Below are positions 17,126-25,134 of a DNA stretch of 39,200 bases, in pieces. Made by a program: the position numbers and the translations under genes. How positions within the stretch are numbered: the first letter of the stretch is position 1; the number at the start of each line of letters is the position of its first letter. Source of the DNA: Stutzerimonas stutzeri (GTDB lineage: Bacteria; Pseudomonadota; Gammaproteobacteria; Pseudomonadales; Pseudomonadaceae); the NCBI RefSeq assembly GCF_000935215.1, contig NZ_JXXD01000004.1, forward strand, positions 1 through 39,200, read 5' to 3'. The notes below the pieces were generated by a model. The model saw only the letters and a program-made list of their open reading frames with translations. It was not told the origin of the DNA and ran no database searches.

Positions 17126-18289
17126 TCAGAGGTACTTCAGCCAGGCAATGTCCCTGCGCCGTGTCTTGAGTTCGGCGAACCAGCGCACCGCCGGGAACAG
17201 CAGCACCGCCAGCGCCAGGGTGCACAGCCACAGCGGCCACACCGCATCGAAGCCGAAGTGATTGCCGCGGTTCAGACCCCAGATCGCCACGGCGGCGATA
17301 TAGAGCAGCTTCAGCACGTACAGGTGCAGCAGGTAGAAGAACATCGGTGCCGCACCGAATACGGTCAGCGGTCGCAGCCAAGTGCGGCCCTGCTTGCGTT
17401 CGAAGTAACGCAGGAGCAGCAGGCCGCAACCCAGTGTCAGGCACAGGAACAGCAGCGACGGCGGGTATTTGGTGACGTTGAGCAGGCTCATCAGCGTGCG
17501 CAGGCCGTCCTCGCCGACGACCCAGGGCTGTTCGCCGTAGCTGTTGATCAGCCGCAGCAGAACAAAGGTCAGCAGGGCGCCTTGAGCCCAGCCGCCCAGG
17601 TAGCGCTGGCGTCGCTCGGGGTCGGCGTTTCTGGCGAACCAGGGCCCGACAGCGTAGCCAAGGGCGATCACGCCGATCCACGGCAGCAGCGGATAGGAAG
17701 TGCGCAGCCGCAGGTTTTCCGAAACCTCGATCCAGCCGCGGTCGTGCAGGATGGCCCAGGGGACGTGCAACGCTGAGTCTGCGGAGAACTGCAGCGGGTC
17801 GAGCAGGTTGTGGCTGCCAATGATCACTAGTCCCAGCACGATCAGCGCAGGGCGCGGCAGCCAAAGCAGCGCCGAGAGCGCCAGCATGCTCAGGCCGATC
17901 GCCCAGATCACTTGCAGATAGATCACCTGCGGCGGGAACTGGAACGTCCAGGCGAAGTTGACCAGGGTGAATTCGAGCGCCACCAGGAACAGCCCTCGTT
18001 TGAGCAGAAAGCTCGACACTGCACGGCGGTCCTGGTGCTTTTCGCCATAAAGAAAGGCCGACAGGCCGGTCAGGAAGATGAATACCGGCGCGCAGAGATG
18101 TGCCAGGGTGCGGCTGAAGAACAACGCCGGCTCGGTGACCGCCACGTCCATCGGGTCGGGCACCTGCATATGCAGCAGGAAGGTTTCGCGGACATGGTCC
18201 AGCAGCATGAACAGGATCACCAGGCCGCGCAGCGCGTCGATGGATTGCAGACGCGCCGCGACTGGCGGAGTGAAATCGGGGGAGGGCAT
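17126..18289 (-). CDS. DUF1624/heparan-alpha-glucosaminide N-acetyltransferase-like membrane protein
   Basis: Integral membrane protein of 387 residues with about ten hydrophobic segments. It opens with the motif SIDALRGLVILFMLLDHVRE (15-34), the hallmark of the DUF1624/YeiB/acyltransferase-like membrane families, with an aspartate-histidine pair in the first membrane helix. PVFIFLTGLSAFLYG follows in the next helices. The family is thought to move acyl groups across the membrane to a sugar or lipid; no substrate is known for this branch. I use the ATG at 18289 rather than the frame's first start at 18316. It is a single gene between RNase Z and the VOC/YciI pair. Confidence 0.82.
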   Translation of the reverse strand: MPSPDFTPPVAARLQSIDALRGLVILFMLLDHVRETFLLHMQVPDPMDVAVTEPALFFSRTLAHLCAPVFIFLTGLSAFLYGEKHQDRRAVSSFLLKRGLFLVALEFTLVNFAWTFQFPPQVIYLQVIWAIGLSMLALSALLWLPRPALIVLGLVIIGSHNLLDPLQFSADSALHVPWAILHDRGWIEVSENLRLRTSYPLLPWIGVIALGYAVGPWFARNADPERRQRYLGGWAQGALLTFVLLRLINSYGEQPWVVGEDGLRTLMSLLNVTKYPPSLLFLCLTLGCGLLLLRYFERKQGRTWLRPLTVFGAAPMFFYLLHLYVLKLLYIAAVAIWGLNRGNHFGFDAVWPLWLCTLALAVLLFPAVRWFAELKTRRRDIAWLKYL

Positions 18290-18418
18290 GAGCGGCTCAC
18301 AGCTGGATGATCGCAATGCAGGCGCAGACTCGCTGCGCCCGCCGAAAGGTGCGATACGTTATAACAAAAGTCGCTGCCTCTCCAGATGCGAATCAACCAC
18401 GATAGTCCCCGGCGTAAA

Positions 18419-18439
18419 AGGGCTGAATGGTTCAGCCCT
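18419..18439 (-). terminator. Intrinsic terminator of the VOC/YciI operon
   Basis: AGGGCTGAA (18419-18427) and TTCAGCCCT (18431-18439) form a nine-base-pair stem with a three-base loop. Read on the minus strand, the stem is followed by TTTACG, extending a T-run from the stem end. The stem overlaps the stop codon of the VOC gene (18432-18434), which is unusual but compatible with termination. Confidence 0.75.
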
Positions 18440-18851
18440 GCTCGCAGTTAACCATCCACGACACGCCGAAGCGGTCGGTGAGCATGCCGAAACGCTCGGC
18501 CCAGAAGGTTTTCTCCAGCGGCATGATCACCGTGCCGCCCTCGGCCAGTGCGGCGAACAGCTTTTCGCTTTCGTCCACGCTGGTCGGATGCAGGGAAACC
18601 GAGCAACCCTTGATGCCTTCGTACGGCCCGCCACCACAGGTGTCGGGCAAGGAGTCGGAGGCCATCAGCACACCATCGCCGAGGTTCAGGCAGGCGTGCA
18701 TGATCCGCTCGCGGTACTCGGCGGGAAACTGCTCGGCATCCGGCGCCTGGGCAAAGGTCATCATTTCCAGCGTGCCGCCCAGCACATCCTTGTAGAAGGT
18801 GAACGCTTCGCGGGTGGTGCCGTCGAGGGTGAGGTAGGTGGTGATCTTCAT
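18432..18851 (-). CDS. VOC-family (PhnB-like) protein
   Basis: Protein of 139 residues in the vicinal-oxygen-chelate fold, PhnB/3-demethylubiquinone-methyltransferase-like group. Typical strings are YLTLDGTTREAFTFYKDVLGGTLEMMTFAQAP at the start and GGTVIMPLEKTFWAERFGMLTDRFGVSWMVN at the end. The enzymatic role is not established for this group. AAGGAG precedes the ATG. The gene lies 16 bases after the YciI gene, and the two form an operon; such pairs are often next to an ECF sigma factor gene, which is absent here. Confidence 0.88.
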   Translation of the reverse strand: MKITTYLTLDGTTREAFTFYKDVLGGTLEMMTFAQAPDAEQFPAEYRERIMHACLNLGDGVLMASDSLPDTCGGGPYEGIKGCSVSLHPTSVDESEKLFAALAEGGTVIMPLEKTFWAERFGMLTDRFGVSWMVNCEQG

Positions 18852-18867
18852 TGCTTGCTCCTTGCGG

Positions 18868-19287
18868 TCATTGATTGAGTTGCGCGCGCAGGCGGTCTTC
18901 CTGCTCGCGCAGTTCGGGGGTGAACTCGGCGCCGAAGTCTTCCGCTTCGAATATCTGGCGAATCTCGATTTCCGAATCGCCGATGGCCGACTGCGGGCAA
19001 CGCTTGACCCAGTCGACGGCCTCCTGCAACGAGGCGGTCTGGAACAGCCAGTAGCCAGCGATCAGCTCGCGGGTTTCGGCGAACGGGCCGTCGGTGACGC
19101 TGCACTGGCCGCCGTTGAAACGGAGGCGCGCGCCCTTGTGGCTGGGGTGCAGGCCCTCGCCGCCGAGCAGCACGCCGGCATTGGCCAGGTCTTCGTTGTA
19201 GCGGCCCATCGCCGTGAGAACGTCCTCGCTGGGCATCTCGCCGGCTTCGGTTTGTGGGGTGGCCTTGATCATCACCATGAAACGCAT
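18868..19287 (-). CDS. YciI-family (DGPF domain) protein
   Basis: Protein of 139 residues with the YCII/DGPF pattern: MRFMVMIKA at the start and SVTDGPFAETRELIAGYWLFQ in the middle. These small dimeric ferredoxin-like proteins have no firmly known function; many sit with ECF sigma factors and PhnB-like proteins. The AAGGAG site before the ATG is strong. First gene of a two-gene operon with the VOC protein. The 120-base gap upstream holds no clear sigma-70 promoter. Confidence 0.88.
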   Translation of the reverse strand: MRFMVMIKATPQTEAGEMPSEDVLTAMGRYNEDLANAGVLLGGEGLHPSHKGARLRFNGGQCSVTDGPFAETRELIAGYWLFQTASLQEAVDWVKRCPQSAIGDSEIEIRQIFEAEDFGAEFTPELREQEDRLRAQLNQ

Positions 19288-19407
19288 CGGTGGACTCCTT
19301 CAGTGGAATGGAAAGAGCCTAGACGGGCATACGGCAATTTCCGCCGGCTCCGATCATTGGTCGAACGGGCGCGGTAGGAATCGACAGGTCTTTGAGAAAT
19401 TCTTTGC

Positions 19408-20157
19408 TCAGGGCAGCGGATAGGTCAGCAGAAGCAGATGCAGGCTGTTGACCGCACCGTGCAGAAGCACCGCGACCCACAGGCGATCACCGGAGTAATG
19501 GAAGGCCAGGCCGTAGCCCAGACCTGCCAGCGTGGCGAGCCCGGCGAAACCGAAGCCGGCCGGAAGGTGCGCGGCGCCGAACAGGGCAGTCGCCAGGCCG
19601 ATGCCGGCGACCACACCGAAGCGTCCGACCAGTTCACGCTGCAGCAGGCCGCGAAAGATCAGCTCTTCGACCAGGCAGGTGATGCCCAGGTTGATCAGCA
19701 GCCAGGGCAGGAACAGCGCCGGCCCTTTCGGTTGCCAGCCCAGCACGCCAGAGGCCAGCGCCAGCAGTGGGACGAGAATCAGGCAGGCGCCTGACGCAAG
19801 CAGGGTGAGTCTGATCGAGCGCCAATCCGTTCGTGGCTGGCCCAGCCACCAGGCCAGCAGCAGTGCCGCGACCATCGCCTTGTCCGGGCTGATGCGCAAT
19901 TGCCAGGGCGAGGCACCGCCCAGATCCTGCGGTGGGCCGAGCGGCAGCGGGCTGAAGCCGGGCAGCAGATGTGCGGCGAGCAACAGGGCGCCGAGCAGCG
20001 TACCGAACAGCCACGGCGAGTTGGGGATGTGCGGCTGAGCGACAAGCCAGCCAGCGAATAGCAGAACGGCCAGCGCGCCAACCGGCTCAATCATGCCGAG
20101 GGCCAGGCCGAGTGATAGCGCGACGACCGGAATGCAGTAGTGCAGCCTGCGAATCAC
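19408..20157 (-). CDS. CPBP-family intramembrane metalloprotease (Abi/Rce1-like)
   Basis: Membrane protein of 249 residues with about seven hydrophobic segments. The CPBP motif EELIFRGLLQREL is present, with the paired glutamates and the arginine. The second motif, with its histidine, lies in LFGAAHLPAGFGF, and the last, HGAVNSLHLL, near the C-terminus. These are the catalytic residues of Rce1-like proteases. The target is unknown. The start is a GTG at 20157 lying one base after the TAG stop of the preceding gene, so translation is probably coupled. Confidence 0.85.
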   Translation of the reverse strand: MIRRLHYCIPVVALSLGLALGMIEPVGALAVLLFAGWLVAQPHIPNSPWLFGTLLGALLLAAHLLPGFSPLPLGPPQDLGGASPWQLRISPDKAMVAALLLAWWLGQPRTDWRSIRLTLLASGACLILVPLLALASGVLGWQPKGPALFLPWLLINLGITCLVEELIFRGLLQRELVGRFGVVAGIGLATALFGAAHLPAGFGFAGLATLAGLGYGLAFHYSGDRLWVAVLLHGAVNSLHLLLLTYPLP

Positions 20158-20158
20158 A

Positions 20159-20713
20159 CTATTGCAGCCGATAACGCGCGAGCTCCTTTGGCGTGAGCAC
20201 GCGCATGCGCCACGGTTCGATCAGCTGCATGTCGTCCGCCAGCCGCGTATTGACGCCCATGTCCCGCAAGTAGATGCGTGGTGCGCGGTGTGGTCGCTGG
20301 CTGATGGACTGCGCCGACTCACCATTGGCGACGTAGGGCCGATGCAGGCCGACATAGCCGCGCACGGTGCGCTGCCGTCCCGCCGCCAGCAGGTAGATGC
20401 AACTGCCCTGGCAGACCGCGGTCGCCGGCACCAGGGCGTCGAAGCCCGTCTCGCGCAGCAGATAGCCCATGCGCATGGCTTCCGCTGCGCTGCCGCCGAT
20501 GTTGTCGAGGATCAGCAGCTTGCGCGCGTGTTTGCCAGGGTGGGCCATGATGCCCTTGAGCAGCGCCTCGTAGTCACCCGGCGCAATCTGTTCGGTAACG
20601 CGCGCGACCAGCACCAGGCCCTGATCTTCATGTTCCAGCGGCAGCACCTCGACCTTGGCGTGGGCAGTGCAGGCGAACAGCGCCAGTGCGCAGAGGGTGA
20701 CGAAGCGAAGCAT
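20159..20713 (-). CDS. Periplasmic ClpP/crotonase-fold protein (COG3904-like)
   Basis: Protein of 184 residues with a clear signal peptide (MLRFVTLCALALFACTAHA). The mature part reads like the predicted periplasmic family COG3904: ILDNIGGSAAEAMRMGYLLRETG, then VCQGSCIYLLAAGRQR, then GYVGLHRPY. The spacing of the serine within GSCIYLLAAG and the histidine in GLHRP fits a ClpP-like serine-histidine arrangement; activity is unproven. It is directly upstream of the CPBP protease gene, with a one-base gap, and the pair may act together on membrane or periplasmic proteins (inference). Confidence 0.75.
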   Translation of the reverse strand: MLRFVTLCALALFACTAHAKVEVLPLEHEDQGLVLVARVTEQIAPGDYEALLKGIMAHPGKHARKLLILDNIGGSAAEAMRMGYLLRETGFDALVPATAVCQGSCIYLLAAGRQRTVRGYVGLHRPYVANGESAQSISQRPHRAPRIYLRDMGVNTRLADDMQLIEPWRMRVLTPKELARYRLQ

Positions 20714-20811
20714 CGAGCGGGCAGTCCTGAAATGGGAGGTGGCGAAGATACCCGCAGCGCCGGCTTTCGCCTACTGCGACCTTCGCCCCTCGCTCGGGCC
20801 TGGATAGCGTG

Positions 20812-22062
20812 TCAGCGTGCGGCGTCTTCGGCGGACAATGCGCGAATCATCGCCGTCGTCAGATACAGCCGCGGCGCGATGCTCGACAGCTCGATGTACT
20901 CATCTTCCGAATGCAGCCCGGCGCCGACCACACCCATGGTTTCCAGCACGGCCGGCTTGTCGCTGTCCGGCACGTAGGCGTAGCCGGCGTCGGTGCCGAA
21001 GCGCATGGCGATCCGCTCGATACGCTGGTCGATCTCGCCGTACAGGCGCTGCGCGGTCTCGGCCAGGCGCTCCGATGCGGGATTCTTCGCCAGTGGTGGA
21101 CGGCCCTTGTCGACGCGCAGCTCGACGCGGGTGTCGTCGATCAGCTTGTTCTCGATGATCTTCTGCGCATCGGCGAGCACGCGTTGGGTCTCGCTGATAT
21201 CGGAGTAGCGCATGTCTGCTTCGGCGGTCGCCTTGTTCGGGATGATGTTGCGCTTCTCACCGCCGGCGATCATGGTCCAGCTGACCGTGGTGCCCTTGTC
21301 CGGATCGCCCAGGTCCTTGAGCTGCACCAGCTGGTGCGCCAGTTCCAGCACGGCGTTGCGACCTTCCTCAGGTGCGGAACCGGCGTGGGAGGATTTGCCC
21401 TTCACCTCCAGCATCACCGCATTGATGCCATTGGTGGCGGTGGTCACCGCATCGCGGTCCGGCGGCTCGTAGGAGAAGACGTAATCATGCTTGCGGGCCA
21501 GTTCGGCGATGATCTTCTTCGAGCCCGCCGAACCCATTTCCTCATCCGGGTTGAGCAGTACGGTGATCGTGCCGTAGGCGTCGAACTGCTGCGCCTTGAG
21601 CAGCTCCAGCGCGTGCAGAATCATCGCCACGCCACCCTTGGCATCGGCCACGCCGGGGCCGTAGGCGCGTTGCTCGTCCATGCGGAACGGGCGCTCCGCG
21701 GCGGTGCCTTCGGCGAACACCGTGTCGTAATGCACCATCAGCAGGAAGTCCCTGCTGCCAGTGCCCTTGAGCGTGCCGACGATGTTGTAGCCGGCCGATG
21801 GCGTCGCGGGGCTGGTGCTGACCTCGGCACCCAGCGCCTGCAGGCGCTCGACCAGCATCTGGCTGACCGTGGTCAGGCCCTCGGCCTGGCCAGTGCCGGT
21901 ATCCACCGCCACCAGCTTTTTGACGGTGTCGATATAGGCGCTCTGTTCGGCCTTGGCCTGCTCGAGCAACTCGGCAGGTTTGATGTCGGCGGCCATGGCA
22001 GACAGTGAAGACAGGCAAAGCGCGACTGCAGCAGCAATCGGGGCGACGGCGCGTACGTGCAT
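20812..22062 (-). CDS. Periplasmic M20 metallopeptidase, glutamate carboxypeptidase-like (CPG2 type)
   Basis: Protein of 416 residues, M20 family. A signal peptide ends near AMA/AD (residue 24). Zinc-binding and catalytic residues are visible: H111 and D113 in MVHYDTVF, D140 in YGPGVADAKGG, and E174/E175 in NPDEEMGSAG; the HS in GAGLHSEDEYIELSSI is the late histidine. The layout and many strings match carboxypeptidase G2, which removes C-terminal glutamate from folates and related compounds. The true substrate may be another acyl-amino acid. I start at the ATG at 22062: a GAGG site precedes it and it begins the signal peptide, while the frame upstream to 22182 is not family-like. Confidence 0.87.
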   Translation of the reverse strand: MHVRAVAPIAAAVALCLSSLSAMAADIKPAELLEQAKAEQSAYIDTVKKLVAVDTGTGQAEGLTTVSQMLVERLQALGAEVSTSPATPSAGYNIVGTLKGTGSRDFLLMVHYDTVFAEGTAAERPFRMDEQRAYGPGVADAKGGVAMILHALELLKAQQFDAYGTITVLLNPDEEMGSAGSKKIIAELARKHDYVFSYEPPDRDAVTTATNGINAVMLEVKGKSSHAGSAPEEGRNAVLELAHQLVQLKDLGDPDKGTTVSWTMIAGGEKRNIIPNKATAEADMRYSDISETQRVLADAQKIIENKLIDDTRVELRVDKGRPPLAKNPASERLAETAQRLYGEIDQRIERIAMRFGTDAGYAYVPDSDKPAVLETMGVVGAGLHSEDEYIELSSIAPRLYLTTAMIRALSAEDAAR

Positions 22063-22199
22063 CGGAATAACCTCGGATCGCGGGGGTGATGAGCTTGAGA
22101 GCGCGGCCAGGCCCGCAACGTTCCGAAGCATCGCCGCACGGGTCGCAGCCGCGCGGAGAATGCTAATGTCTGCCTTTTCCACTTGCCGGAGAACTCCAG

Positions 22200-22643
22200 G
22201 TGTCCCTGACCACGCCCTACGATCCGCAGAACATCTTCGCCCAGATCATTCGCGGCGATGCGCCTTGTTACAAGCTCTACGAGGATAACGACGTACTGGC
22301 CTTCCTCGACCTGTTCCCGCAGTCCTTCGGCCACACGCTGGTGATTCCCAAGCGCTCGGCGGCCTGCAACATCCTCGATGTGGATACCGAAGCGCTGGCC
22401 AAGGTCATGGCCGTGGTGCAGAAGCTCACCCGTGTGATCGTCGACGAGCTGCAGCCGGATGGCGTGCAGGTCGCGCAGTTCAATGGTGCGCCGGCGGGGC
22501 AGACGGTGTTCCACATCCACGTGCATATCGTGCCGCGCTACTCGGGCGAGGGGCTCGGCATTCATGCCGCCGGCAAGGCCGATCCGGCCGATCTGGAAAA
22601 GCTCCAGGCGCGCTTGCAGCAGCGTATCGCCACGCAGGGCTGA
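22200..22643 (+). CDS. HIT-family nucleotide-binding protein
   Basis: Histidine-triad protein of 147 residues. The triad HIHVHIVPR places histidines at 105, 107 and 109. The N-terminus (NIFAQIIRGDAPCYKLYEDNDVLAFLD) is the standard HIT start. These proteins hydrolyse AMP-linked or dinucleotide polyphosphate substrates. The start is a GTG at 22200 with GGAG upstream. It is divergent from the carboxypeptidase gene and ends at a long imperfect hairpin (22649-22693). Confidence 0.9.
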   Translation: MSLTTPYDPQNIFAQIIRGDAPCYKLYEDNDVLAFLDLFPQSFGHTLVIPKRSAACNILDVDTEALAKVMAVVQKLTRVIVDELQPDGVQVAQFNGAPAGQTVFHIHVHIVPRYSGEGLGIHAAGKADPADLEKLQARLQQRIATQG

Positions 22644-22648
22644 GCCAG

Positions 22649-22693
22649 GCTGCGATGTAGTGGCGGGGTCAAGCCCGCTGCGACCATCGCAGC
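22649..22693. repeat. Long intergenic hairpin after the HIT gene
   Basis: Outer arms GCTGCGATG (22649-22657) and CATCGCAGC (22685-22693) pair perfectly. Inner arms GCGGG (22663-22667) and CCCGC (22674-22678) pair around GTCAAG or similar. There is no T-run. Its look (GTAGTGGCGGG...CCCGC) is that of a dispersed Pseudomonas intergenic palindrome that may also end the HIT transcript. Confidence 0.5.
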
Positions 22694-22711
22694 AACCAAC
22701 AGACACCAAAG

Positions 22712-22717
22712 TACAAT
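22712..22717 (+). promoter_or_regulatory. Candidate -10 of the ABC transporter operon
   Basis: TACAAT, one base off consensus, lies 35 bases before the ATG of the substrate-binding protein gene. No good -35 is found 16-18 bases before it. Placement just after the HIT hairpin makes it a reasonable promoter. Confidence 0.35.
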
Positions 22718-22720
22718 TCG

Positions 22721-22752
22721 TGCCCGCCTGGGGGCTTCGTACCCTGCGGGCA
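22721..22752 (+). promoter_or_regulatory. Hairpin covering the start codon of the ABC operon
   Basis: TGCCCGC (22721-22727) pairs with GCGGGCA (22746-22752), whose last base is the A of the start ATG; inner GGG and CCC can extend the stem. No separate ribosome site is visible, so the structure would occlude the start of translation. A regulatory function is inference. Confidence 0.35.
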
Positions 22753-23732
22753 TGATGCTTTCATTGCCGTTCCTCACCCCGTTCGTTCTGCGCACTCGCC
22801 GTGCGCTGTTGGCGCTTGTATTGCTGCCCCTGTGGGCACAGGCGCAGGAGCTGCCGGTGCTGACCCTCAGCGTGCTGCAGTTCGGCACGCCGCACTGGGA
22901 GCTCAAGCATCTCAAGCGTCAGGGGCTGGACCGTGCCAACGGTTTCGAGCTGAAGGTGCGGCTGGTGGCCGATGTGCCGGCCTCGCGGCTGGCATTGACC
23001 AGCGGCAGCGTCGACGGCGCGGTGAGCGATCTGCTCTGGGCGCAGGCGCGTTACCAGGCCGGCACGGCCTATCGCTACGTACCTTTCTCCTCCCAGATCG
23101 GTGAGGTGCTGGTGCCCGAGGGCAGCGCCATCCGCACGCTGGCCGACCTGCGCGGCAAGCGCATCGGCGTCGCCGGCGGGCCGGACGGGCTGGGCTGGCA
23201 GTTGCTGCAGCATGCCGCGGCCCAGGACGGAATCGATCTGGCCAAACAGGCGACTGTTCAATACGCCGCACCGCCCCTGCTCAGCCAGGCGCTGCGCCGC
23301 GGTCAGGTAGATGCGCTGCTGACCTTCTGGCACTTCTCCGCGCGCATGCGTGGCGAGGGTGGAGTGCAGGTGGCGTTCGGTCTTGATGATCTGCTCCGAT
23401 CATTGGAGCTTGATCCGCACCTGCCGGTGCTCGGCTATCTGTTCTCCGAATCCTGGGCCGTCGAGCATGAGGCGCTGCTGCAGCGTTTCGCCATGGCGTT
23501 GGGCCAGACCAAGCACGAGCTCGCCAGCGAGCCCGCGCACTGGCAGGCGCTGCGGCCGCTGATGCGTGCCGACGAGGATGGCGTGTTCGCCGCGCTGCGT
23601 GACAGTTTCCTCGCCGGCATCCCGCAGCCGCTGGATGAGCCGCGTATCGCCGACCTGCAGCGACTGTTGACCCTCCCCGGCGCCGATCCGGCGAAACTGA
23701 TGCCGACCGCGTCGTTCCAGAGCACGCCATGA
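22752..23732 (+). CDS. ABC transporter substrate-binding protein (NitT/TauT, NMT1-like)
   Basis: Periplasmic binding protein of 326 residues with a signal peptide ending near WAQAQE. The NMT1/SsuA-like core is visible: LSVLQFGTPHWELKHLKRQ, GSVDGAVSDLLWAQ, LADLRGKRIGVAGGPDG, RRGQVDALLTFWHFSARM. That group binds sulphonates, nitrate, pyrimidine precursors and similar compounds; this one cannot be assigned. No conventional ribosome site is seen before the ATG, which lies in a hairpin. Its last codons overlap the permease start by four bases. Confidence 0.85.
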   Translation: MMLSLPFLTPFVLRTRRALLALVLLPLWAQAQELPVLTLSVLQFGTPHWELKHLKRQGLDRANGFELKVRLVADVPASRLALTSGSVDGAVSDLLWAQARYQAGTAYRYVPFSSQIGEVLVPEGSAIRTLADLRGKRIGVAGGPDGLGWQLLQHAAAQDGIDLAKQATVQYAAPPLLSQALRRGQVDALLTFWHFSARMRGEGGVQVAFGLDDLLRSLELDPHLPVLGYLFSESWAVEHEALLQRFAMALGQTKHELASEPAHWQALRPLMRADEDGVFAALRDSFLAGIPQPLDEPRIADLQRLLTLPGADPAKLMPTASFQSTP

Positions 23733-24490
23733 ACGGCTCGCGCTGGGCCTGCTGGATCGCCCTGCCATGCGCGGTGGCACTCTGGACGCTGATTGCGCTG
23801 GGCGTGCAGACGCCGCTGCTGCCGAGTCCGGCCGCCGTGCTCGACACCTTCTGGCAGGCCACGCAGAGCGGTGAACTGCCCGAACATCTGCTGGTAACCC
23901 TGCGCCGCGTGCTGTTCGCCTTCGTATTGGCGATGGCGCTGGGCACGCTGCTCGGCGTGTGGATGGGCAGGTCGCGGCTGGCCAATGCCGTGCTCGATCC
24001 GCTGCTGGTGCTGTTTCTCAACCTGCCGGCACTGGTCACCATCATCCTGCTCTATGTCTGGTTCGGCCTAGTGGAAGCCGCGGCGGTGCTGGCGGTGGTG
24101 ATCAACAAGGTGCCGAACGTGGCTGTCACCGTGCGCGAGGGCGCCCGCAGTATCGATCCCAAGCTGGAACAGATGGCCCTGGTCTACCGCTTCACCCGCT
24201 GGCAGCGGATCAGGCATGTCTGGCTGCCGCAGCTGTTTCCCTACCTGATGGCCGCCACCCGCGGTGGGCTGGCGCTGATCTGGAAGATCGTGCTGGTGGT
24301 CGAGCTGCTCGGGCGCTCGGATGGCATCGGCTTTCAACTGCATATGGCCTTTCAGGTGTTCGACGTGGCGAGCATCCTCGCCTACAGCCTGGCGTTCATC
24401 GCCGTGGTCCAGCTGATCGAACTGGCGCTGTTGCAGCCGCTGGAGCGTCGCGCATCGTCCTGGCGCGAAGCGGGTGTACGCCATGCTTGA
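23729..24490 (+). CDS. ABC transporter permease (SsuC/TauC-like)
   Basis: Inner-membrane permease of 253 residues with six hydrophobic segments of the BPD_transp_1 type. The EAA loop that docks on the ATPase is seen around EGARSIDPKLEQMALVYRFTRWQRIRHVWLPQLFPYL. It starts in an ATGA overlap with the binding-protein gene and overlaps the ATPase gene at its 3' end, so the three are translationally coupled. Confidence 0.88.
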   Translation: MNGSRWACWIALPCAVALWTLIALGVQTPLLPSPAAVLDTFWQATQSGELPEHLLVTLRRVLFAFVLAMALGTLLGVWMGRSRLANAVLDPLLVLFLNLPALVTIILLYVWFGLVEAAAVLAVVINKVPNVAVTVREGARSIDPKLEQMALVYRFTRWQRIRHVWLPQLFPYLMAATRGGLALIWKIVLVVELLGRSDGIGFQLHMAFQVFDVASILAYSLAFIAVVQLIELALLQPLERRASSWREAGVRHA

Positions 24491-25127
24491 GCTGCGCCTG
24501 GATGGCCGTCATCCCGTGCTGGGCGTGATCGATGCGCAGGTGCGCGAAGGCGATCGCATCTGTCTGCTCGGGCCGTCCGGTGTCGGCAAGACGACGCTGC
24601 TCAACGGCATCGCCGGGCTCGATCCGCAGCTGCGGCCGATGATCGAGCAGCGCGCCGGCTTGCGCGTCGGCTACCTGTTTCAGGAGCATCGCCTGTTGCC
24701 CTGGCGCACGGTGCGACAGAACCTGGCGCTGGTCGGCGCGAGCGCGGCGGACATCGAGCGGCTGCTGGCCGAGGTCGGGCTGAGTGGCGCGGCCGATAGC
24801 CTGCCGGATCAGCTCTCGCTGGGCATGGCGCGCAGGGCGGCACTGGCGCGCTGCCTGGCGATCAAGCCGGATCTGTTGCTGCTCGACGAACCCTTCGCCT
24901 CGCTGGATGCCGAGCGCGCCGCCGAACTGCGCGGCCTGATCGCCCGCCTGCTGGATCAGCACCCGGCCATGGCGATGATCTGCGTGACCCACGATCCGCG
25001 CGATGCCGACGATCTGGCCAATCGCCTGTGGTACCTGAGCGGTGTCCCGGCGAAATTGCGCTGCGATGAGCCGTCCGGCAGCCCCGTCAATCTCAGCGAA
25101 CTGAGCGAGCGCCAGCGCCGCGCCTGA
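24483..25127 (+). CDS. ABC transporter ATP-binding protein
   Basis: ATPase of 214 residues, short for the SsuB/TauB group (usually about 240-270). Walker A is GPSGVGKTT, the Q-loop YLFQEHRLLPWRTV, the signature LSLGMARRAALARCLA (not LSGGQ), Walker B LLLLDEP and the H-loop CVTHDPRDA. All key residues are present. The ATG at 24483 overlaps the permease stop by eight bases; a GTG at 24474 is possible but adds nothing conserved. The LSLGM signature is typical of a poorly studied subgroup. It is convergent with the DUF445 gene, seven bases away. Confidence 0.87.
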   Translation: MLELRLDGRHPVLGVIDAQVREGDRICLLGPSGVGKTTLLNGIAGLDPQLRPMIEQRAGLRVGYLFQEHRLLPWRTVRQNLALVGASAADIERLLAEVGLSGAADSLPDQLSLGMARRAALARCLAIKPDLLLLDEPFASLDAERAAELRGLIARLLDQHPAMAMICVTHDPRDADDLANRLWYLSGVPAKLRCDEPSGSPVNLSELSERQRRA

Positions 25128-25134
25128 GCGGCAT

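Noticed and set aside
20809-22008. Open frame of about 399 codons opposite the M20 peptidase
   Set aside because: Antisense shadow; the peptidase has the complete set of metal ligands and a signal peptide.
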